In this document: piece by piece, positions 5,926 through 11,148 of the stretch
Layout of the letters: each line of letters starts with the position of its first letter
Numbering within the stretch: the stretch's first letter is position 1
Program-made: the position numbers and the translations under genes
Notes under the pieces: generated by a model
The model's input: only the letters and a program-made list of their open reading frames with translations
The model's database searches: none
What the model was told of the DNA's origin: nothing
DNA from: an uncultured Beijerinckiaceae bacterium
Lineage (GTDB): Bacteria; Pseudomonadota; Alphaproteobacteria; Rhizobiales; Beijerinckiaceae
Direction: 5' to 3'
DNA: 11,148 nucleotides
NCBI GenBank assembly: GCA_937863205.1
Contig: CALMGA010000498.1
Location: 1-11,148 of the forward strand

Positions 5926-6213
5926 ATGCCCAAGCCGATCACCCTCGACATGCTCAATCAGATGAGCCCCGATCAGCTTAAGACGTTGAAGCAGAACGCC
6001 ATGGGGCGGGATACGCCAGCCTCGCGCGACGTGCTGGAACTGCTGGCACAGGACGATGTCGCCTCGCGCTTCATCAAGGCACCCTCGAAGGCAGCCGTTG
6101 CCAAGGCCGCCAAGCCGAGCGCCCGCCGGACGCTGGCTGGCAGCAAGGCCAAGTCGACCGCTGCCCCGGCAGCACCCAAGGCTGTTCAAGCCAAGCACGG
6201 CCGCCAGAGCTGA
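5926..6213 (+). CDS. Small basic protein with Lys/Ala-rich tail (hypothetical)
   Basis: A 95-residue protein I do not recognise as a named family. Residues 5-45 look folded: TLDMLNQMSPDQLKTLKQNA, then a short linker (MGRDTPASRD) and a helix VLELLAQDD. From about 50 on it is a disordered, strongly basic tail of Lys, Ala, Pro, Ser and Arg (KAPSKAAVAKAAKPSARR and on), with only one acidic residue up front. This recalls histone H1-like or AlgP-like tails that bind DNA or RNA non-specifically, so nucleic-acid binding is a reasonable inference. There is no signal peptide or membrane segment. The start is supported by AGAGGA about 5 nt before the ATG. It stands alone on the plus strand, convergent with ilvC, after a 415-nt gap. 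The coding call is good because the ribosome site, helix pattern and codon bias agree. Confidence 0.72.
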   Translation: MPKPITLDMLNQMSPDQLKTLKQNAMGRDTPASRDVLELLAQDDVASRFIKAPSKAAVAKAAKPSARRTLAGSKAKSTAAPAAPKAVQAKHGRQS

Positions 6214-6336
6214 TCCGTCGGGCGGCGGACCGGCTGCTACGGCTGTTCACCTCTTAGCCGACGAGAGGGTGCGGTCAGAGGGTGTGCGGCGCCGTGACCA
6301 AGTCAGTGGGGCGCTCGCCGTTGGTGCGCACGGCGG

Positions 6337-6359
6337 CGCGGTCGATGGAAACGACCGCG
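6337..6359 (-). terminator. Stem-loop behind ilvC (terminator-like)
   Basis: CGCGGTCG (6337-6344) pairs with CGACCGCG (6352-6359) over 8 bp around a 7-nt loop, 22 nt beyond the ilvC stop and 123 nt beyond the small convergent gene. No T-run follows on either strand, so it may serve both converging genes as a Rho-assisted or bidirectional end point. Confidence 0.4.
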
Positions 6360-6381
6360 TGATCCGACCGCCGTCGCAGGG

Positions 6382-7701
<1,320 letters not shown>

Positions 7702-8589
7702 ATGCGCCACCGGCACGCACGAAGGCTGCGCTCGGCGTTCTTCATGGCATTTTTGATCCACGCCGTTCAACTCGGGACGGCCCTGGCGGAGGAGAAGAGC
7801 GACAAGGAGGGCAAGGAGAAGGACGGCAAGGAGGAGGTCGACACCGAGCACATCTTCGGCTTTTCGGAAGGCTCAAGCATCGGTGAAAAAGGCGAGCGTG
7901 AGATCGAGAACATCACGATCGGCAGCTTCGGCAAGGTCGGCAGCTACAATCAGGTCGATACCGAGACGTCGCTTCGCTACTCCGTCACTGACCGCCTGCG
8001 GCTTTCGATCGGTACGCTGACCGACGCCTACGCGATCCAGGACGTCCCGGGCCTGGACAATCGTCACGCCATCACGTTCAGCGGCCTCATCGGCGAAGCG
8101 CGATACAACATCGTTGACAACCGAACCAACCCCTACGGCTTGAGCGTCTCGTTCAATCCGTCGTTCCGCCAGTTCGATCCGATCTCCGGTGAACGCTTCA
8201 CCAGCTACACGCTTCCCGTGTCGCTGCTGTTCGACAAGGGTTTTCTCAACCAGAAGCTGTTCGTCGGGGTCAACGTCATCTACGCGCCGACGCTGCAGCC
8301 CGCGTTCTTCGGGCCGCAGATCAACGACGTGTCCTTCATCGCGGCCGCGACCTACGCCGTGTCCGCGAAGGCGTTCCTGGGAGCGGAGATCCGGCACGAG
8401 AACCTCGTCCAGGGCGGCGTGTCCGAGCATGCCCTGTTCCTGGGGCCGAGCCTTTTCTACGGCTTCGCCTCCAATTTCAACGTGAAGGTCGCCTGGGCCA
8501 TCCAGGTTCCGGACGCCGGCGCAAGGAGCCTGGATGTGAACGGCTTCCAGCGCCATCAGGTGGAGTTGCAGTTCGCTTACGGCTTCTGA
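7702..8589 (+). CDS. Predicted outer-membrane beta-barrel protein with signal peptide
   Basis: A 295-residue protein. Residues 1-29 form a signal peptide: basic start MRHRHARRLR, hydrophobic FFMAFLIHAV, and a likely cut after ALA at 27-29. The mature start is highly charged (EEKSDKEGKEKDGKEEVD, 30-47), followed by GFSEGSSIGEKGERE (53-67). The rest shows alternating polar/hydrophobic strands typical of beta-barrels (LRYSVTDRLRLSIGTL, GLSVSFNPSFRQFD, KLFVGVNVIYAP, HALFLGPSLFYGF), and it ends in HQVELQFAYGF with the C-terminal Phe recognised by the Bam machinery. It resembles uncharacterised outer-membrane proteins of Hyphomicrobiales that begin 'GFTEGSD.GEKGE', from memory. Cargo or ligand is unknown. 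It lies between ilvC and the ilv operon on the opposite strand, with no related gene beside it. Confidence 0.8.
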   Translation: MRHRHARRLRSAFFMAFLIHAVQLGTALAEEKSDKEGKEKDGKEEVDTEHIFGFSEGSSIGEKGEREIENITIGSFGKVGSYNQVDTETSLRYSVTDRLRLSIGTLTDAYAIQDVPGLDNRHAITFSGLIGEARYNIVDNRTNPYGLSVSFNPSFRQFDPISGERFTSYTLPVSLLFDKGFLNQKLFVGVNVIYAPTLQPAFFGPQINDVSFIAAATYAVSAKAFLGAEIRHENLVQGGVSEHALFLGPSLFYGFASNFNVKVAWAIQVPDAGARSLDVNGFQRHQVELQFAYGF

Positions 8590-8651
8590 CCCGGCGGGAT
8601 CGTCGATCGCGACGAGCAGCGAGGCCAAGCGCTTCAAGCGAGCCGGGCAGG

Positions 8652-9416
8652 TCACAGCGGCAGCTTCGCCGGATCGTCGATCGTCAGGATCGTGCCCGAC
8701 GTGTAGGAGGATCGCGGCGACGCCAGGAAGGCCACCGCGTTCGCGATCTCGGCCGGCTCGGCCGGGCGGCCGAACGCCATGCCGGCGAAGGCCTCGCGCC
8801 AGCGCTCGGGATCGCCGGTCTCGCGTTGCGCCCGTGCCCTCAGCAGCATCGCGATGCGGTCGGTCGCGACCGGGCCGGGGTTGATGCCGACGACCCGCAT
8901 GCCGTCGCGCGGCGCCGTCGTGCCCAGCGCGCGGGTGAACGCCATCAGGGCGGCGTTGCCGGTGCTGCCGGCGATGTAGTTGGGATCGAAGCGCTCGCCG
9001 GCCGCGCCGATCACGTTGACCACGACGCCGCGGCGCGCCTTCAGGACGGGGTAGAGGGCGCGGGTGAGCGCGATATAGCCGAAGACCTTGAGGTCCCAGG
9101 CCTCGCGCCACCGTGCCTCGTCCAGCGTCAGGAGGTCGCCCGGCGGGATCGCGCCGGCGTTGTTGACGAGGATGTCGAGCGTGTCGATGGCGGCGGCGAC
9201 GCGGGCGACGTCTTCGCCGCGCGACAGGTCGGCGGCGATCGTCGCCACGGCGACGCGATCGCCGATGCGGGCAGCCGCTCGCGCGAGGTCGCCGGTATCG
9301 CGGGCGACCAGAACGAGGTCGCAGCTCTCCTCGGCCAGGATCAGGGCGGTGGCCAACCCGATCCCTTTGGAGCCGCCCGTGACGAGGGCGCGTTTGCCAG
9401 CGAGGTGGAGATCCAT
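8652..9416 (-). CDS. SDR-fold oxidoreductase with altered catalytic residues
   Basis: A 254-residue short-chain dehydrogenase/reductase. The dinucleotide site TGGSKGIG (13-20), the AADLS segment (61-65), NNAG (85-88) and INPGPVATD (178-186) are all normal, and the end DDPAKLPL closes the fold. The catalytic region is not normal. The usual Ser in 'NVSS..G' is Gly137 (NVIGAAG, 134-140). The usual YxxxK is YIAGSTGNAAL (147-157): Tyr147 is present, but the Lys position is Ser151, or Asn154 if three inserted residues are allowed. So the Ser and Lys of the classic tetrad are both missing. I have a sense that related proteins with 'YIAGS.GNAAL' exist, in which case this is a conserved subgroup and not a decayed gene. 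The frame is intact. It starts 22 nt behind ilvN and is probably in the same operon. Confidence 0.88.
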   Translation of the reverse strand: MDLHLAGKRALVTGGSKGIGLATALILAEESCDLVLVARDTGDLARAAARIGDRVAVATIAADLSRGEDVARVAAAIDTLDILVNNAGAIPPGDLLTLDEARWREAWDLKVFGYIALTRALYPVLKARRGVVVNVIGAAGERFDPNYIAGSTGNAALMAFTRALGTTAPRDGMRVVGINPGPVATDRIAMLLRARAQRETGDPERWREAFAGMAFGRPAEPAEIANAVAFLASPRSSYTSGTILTIDDPAKLPL

Positions 9417-9438
9417 GGCGTCCGCCGAGGCTCGAAAC

Positions 9439-9990
9439 CTATGGCGTCTTCTCCGGCCCGCGAATGATCGCGGCGACGCCGGTGCGCGACACCTCCACCA
9501 GCCCGATCGGGCGCATCAGATCGACGAAATGGTCGATCTTGCTCGCCGCCCCGGTCAGTTCGAACACGAAGCTGGCAGTGGAGGCATCCACCACGCGGGC
9601 GCGGAACGCCTCGGCGAGGCGCAGCGCTTCCTGCCTGTCCTCGCCCCGGCCGGCAACCTTGATCATCGCCAGTTCGCGCTCCACGCTCTCGCCGCGCAGG
9701 GTCAGGTCGGTGACGGAGTGCACCGGCACCAGACGGTCGAGCTGCAGCGTCACCTGCTCGATCTCGGCCGGCGTGCCGGCCGTGACGATGGTGATGCGGC
9801 TGAGGTGGTCGGCGTGGGCCACTTCGGCCACCGTCAGGCTGGCGATGTTGTATCCGCGCCCGGAGAACATGCCGACCACGCGGGCGAGCACGCCGGGCTC
9901 GTCGTCGACGAGCACGGAAAGGGTGTGGCTCGACACCGGCTTGGCCGTCGGCGGCGCGGTGTAGGGAGAAAGCGGTGGCAGGGCGTTCAC
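9439..9990 (-). CDS. ilvN: Acetolactate synthase small (regulatory) subunit
   Basis: A 183-residue regulatory subunit (IlvN/IlvH; the length is of the longer IlvH type). Residues 22-97 form an ACT domain with the signature LSVLVDDEPGVLARVVGMFS (24-43) and RGYNIASLTV (45-54). Residues about 103-177 form the C-terminal ALS small-subunit domain (ERELAMIKV, 104-112; ASKIDHFVDLMRPIG, 149-163). It binds valine and controls the catalytic subunit encoded upstream. The start is a GTG at 9990, with AGAAGGAAG upstream; the first 20 residues (PPLSPYTAPPTAKP) are an extra Pro-rich tail before the ACT domain. It is separated from ilvI by 211 nt, an unusually long gap for this pair, which contains inverted repeats. 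The SDR gene follows after 22 nt. Confidence 0.97.
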   Translation of the reverse strand: MNALPPLSPYTAPPTAKPVSSHTLSVLVDDEPGVLARVVGMFSGRGYNIASLTVAEVAHADHLSRITIVTAGTPAEIEQVTLQLDRLVPVHSVTDLTLRGESVERELAMIKVAGRGEDRQEALRLAEAFRARVVDASTASFVFELTGAASKIDHFVDLMRPIGLVEVSRTGVAAIIRGPEKTP

Positions 9991-10151
9991 GGTGTCGGCT
10001 TCCTTCTCATCGCATCCATCGCCGGCGGCATCTTGCGCTCAGGCGACGGGCTCCGCTTTCCCGCGTGTCGATCGCGATGGTGCGGCGAGTCCGGCACGGC
10101 TCAGCAGGTTCGCGTCGGCAGGCCAACGCTTCACCCGCTTCGCTTTCTGAC

Positions 10152-10194
10152 AAGCCGCAGGCTTTGATCGCAAAACCGCGGGGCACTTTTGCGA
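10152..10194 (-). other. Intercistronic inverted repeats between ilvI and ilvN
   Basis: On the minus strand, just behind the ilvI stop, TCGCAAAA (10194-10187) pairs perfectly with TTTTGCGA (10175-10168) around an 11-nt GC-rich loop. A second small stem AAGCC-tgc-GGCTT follows (10164-10152). Neither is followed by a U-run. They could be an RNA-processing or stability element that sets the ratio of the two subunits, or a partial terminator. No separate promoter for ilvN is evident in the remaining 9991-10151, where nothing else was recognised. Confidence 0.45.
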
Positions 10195-10201
10195 AACCTG
10201 C

Positions 10202-11148
10202 TTAGACCAGTTCCTTTCCCTTGGCGTCGATCATCGCTTCCAGTTCGACGTCGGCGTCGTCGGGCAGGATCATCTCGTTGTGCGCCTTGCCCGACGGGAT
10301 CATCGGGAAGCAGTTCTCCAGCTTGTCGACGAGGCAGTCGAGGATCACCGCCTTGGGCGTTTCGATCATCTCGGTGATCGCCGCATCGAGGTCGGCCGGG
10401 TCGGAAACCCGAAGGCCGTGGGCGCCGTAGGCGTCGGCGAGCTTCACGAAATCGGGTAGGGAGTGCGAATAGGATTCGGAATAGCGCTTCTCGTGCAGCA
10501 GCTCCTGCCACTGGCGCACCATCCCGAGGTATTCGTTGTTGAGGATGAAGATCTTGACCGGCAGCCGATAATGCGCCGCCGTCGACATTTCCTGCATGTT
10601 CATCAGGATCGAGCCCTCGCCGGCGACGTCGACGACGAGGGCCTGCGGATGCGCCATCTGCACACCGATGGCGGCCGGCAGTCCGTAGCCCATCGTTCCC
10701 AGGCCTCCGGACGTCATCCAGCGGTTCGGCTCCTCGAAATCGTAATGCTGCGCCGCCCACATCTGGTGCTGCCCGACCTCGGTGGTGATGTAGGTTTCGC
10801 GATGCTTGGTCAGGGCCAGGAGGCGGCGCACGGCGTGCTGCGGCTTGATTGTCGTCGTTGAATTGCGGAACGACAGCGACTTTCGCCCGCGCCACGCCTC
10901 GATGGCGCGCCACCACTGCGCCAGCGCACCCGCATCCGCCTTGAGGTCGCGCTCCTTCCAGATCTTGATCATCGCCCGCAGCACGCGGGCGCAGTCGCCG
11001 ATCACCGGCACGTCGACGCGCACCGTCTTGTTGATGGAGGTCGGATCGATATCGACGTGGATCTTGCGCGACCCCGGCGAGAAGGCATCGAGGCGCCCGG
11101 TGATGCGGTCGTCGAAGCGCGCGCCGATGTTGATCATCACGTCGCAGT
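10202..11148 (-). CDS. ilvI: Acetolactate synthase large (catalytic) subunit, partial at the right edge
   Basis: This is the C-terminal 315 codons of a catalytic subunit normally about 580-600 residues long; the N-terminal half, with the catalytic Glu, lies outside. The visible part starts in the middle domain (CDVMINIGARFDDRITGRLDAF). It then has GQHQMWAAQHY, SGGLGTMGYGLPAAIG, and the ThDP/Mg site AGEGSILMNMQEMSTA followed by ILNNEYLGMVRQWQ. The closing part is CFPMIPSGKAHNEM. The spacing from GEG to NN fits the GDG-N26-NN motif, but the metal-binding Asp is Glu. With IlvN it makes acetolactate from two pyruvates or acetohydroxybutyrate from pyruvate and 2-oxobutyrate, step one of branched-chain synthesis (ThDP and Mg2+; FAD in the family). 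The pairing with ilvN shows it is the biosynthetic enzyme; ilvB is an equally valid name. Confidence 0.97.
   Translation of the reverse strand, partial: CDVMINIGARFDDRITGRLDAFSPGSRKIHVDIDPTSINKTVRVDVPVIGDCARVLRAMIKIWKERDLKADAGALAQWWRAIEAWRGRKSLSFRNSTTTIKPQHAVRRLLALTKHRETYITTEVGQHQMWAAQHYDFEEPNRWMTSGGLGTMGYGLPAAIGVQMAHPQALVVDVAGEGSILMNMQEMSTAAHYRLPVKIFILNNEYLGMVRQWQELLHEKRYSESYSHSLPDFVKLADAYGAHGLRVSDPADLDAAITEMIETPKAVILDCLVDKLENCFPMIPSGKAHNEMILPDDADVELEAMIDAKGKELV

Noticed and set aside
5759..5965. Short plus-strand open frame before the small basic protein
   Set aside because: It has no ribosome site, no family features, overlaps the next gene in another frame, and its Ser/Pro/Arg-rich composition is typical of GC-rich chance frames.
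8598..8684. Direct repeat GGATCGTCGATCG in the OMP-SDR gap and in the SDR gene
   Set aside because: Short, low-complexity GATCG words recur by chance in GC-rich DNA, and one copy is plain coding sequence; no sign of an attachment site.

Overview
The window is a piece of GC-rich chromosome, almost certainly from an alphaproteobacterium and probably from the Hyphomicrobiales (Rhizobiales). The basis is the strong G/C bias at third codon positions, the type of acetolactate synthase and class I ketol-acid reductoisomerase, a PspA-YiaAB pair, a COG0523 GTPase paired with a WD40 protein, and a DUF2937 gene. The assignment is inference: there is no rRNA gene here, and no tRNA gene was recognised. 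I see no transposase, integrase, phage gene, CRISPR array or toxin-antitoxin pair. Most of the window reads as ordinary housekeeping and envelope genes.

Layout. (1) 1-2603, minus strand: a COG0523 (CobW/P47K) GTPase with a long His-rich metal-binding loop, a WD40 propeller protein 8 nt behind it, and a DUF2937 membrane-protein gene that runs off the left edge. (2) 2740-5510, plus strand: an envelope cluster that starts with a promoter region carrying two copies of TGAAC-N3-GTTCA. It is followed by a divergent PspA/IM30 gene, an overlapping YiaAB two-helix membrane-protein gene, an SCO1/SenC copper chaperone, and a formyltransferase-fold enzyme of unknown substrate. (3) 5511-5925: a gene-free stretch with a tight run of stem-loops. 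(4) 5926-6213, plus: a small basic protein with a Lys/Ala-rich tail. (5) 6382-7401, minus: ilvC with its own sigma70-like promoter. (6) 7702-8589, plus: a predicted outer-membrane beta-barrel with a signal peptide. (7) 8652-11148, minus: a partial acetolactate synthase large subunit gene, ilvN, and an SDR-fold protein, likely one operon.

How the genes work together. IlvI/IlvN make acetolactate or acetohydroxybutyrate, and IlvC reduces and isomerises the products: steps one and two of valine, leucine and isoleucine synthesis. The barrel gene separates ilvC from ilvIN on the opposite strand, which explains why ilvC has its own promoter. The SDR behind ilvN lacks the usual catalytic Ser and Lys, so its job is open. 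PspA and YiaAB likely form a membrane-stress unit controlled by a repressor that lies outside the window. The COG0523 GTPase with its WD40 partner probably handles metal ions.

The points most worth a second look are the paired palindromes at the pspA promoter, the in-frame 15-bp repeat in the GTPase His loop, the catalytically odd SDR in the ilv operon, and the stem-loop cluster at 5607-5691.
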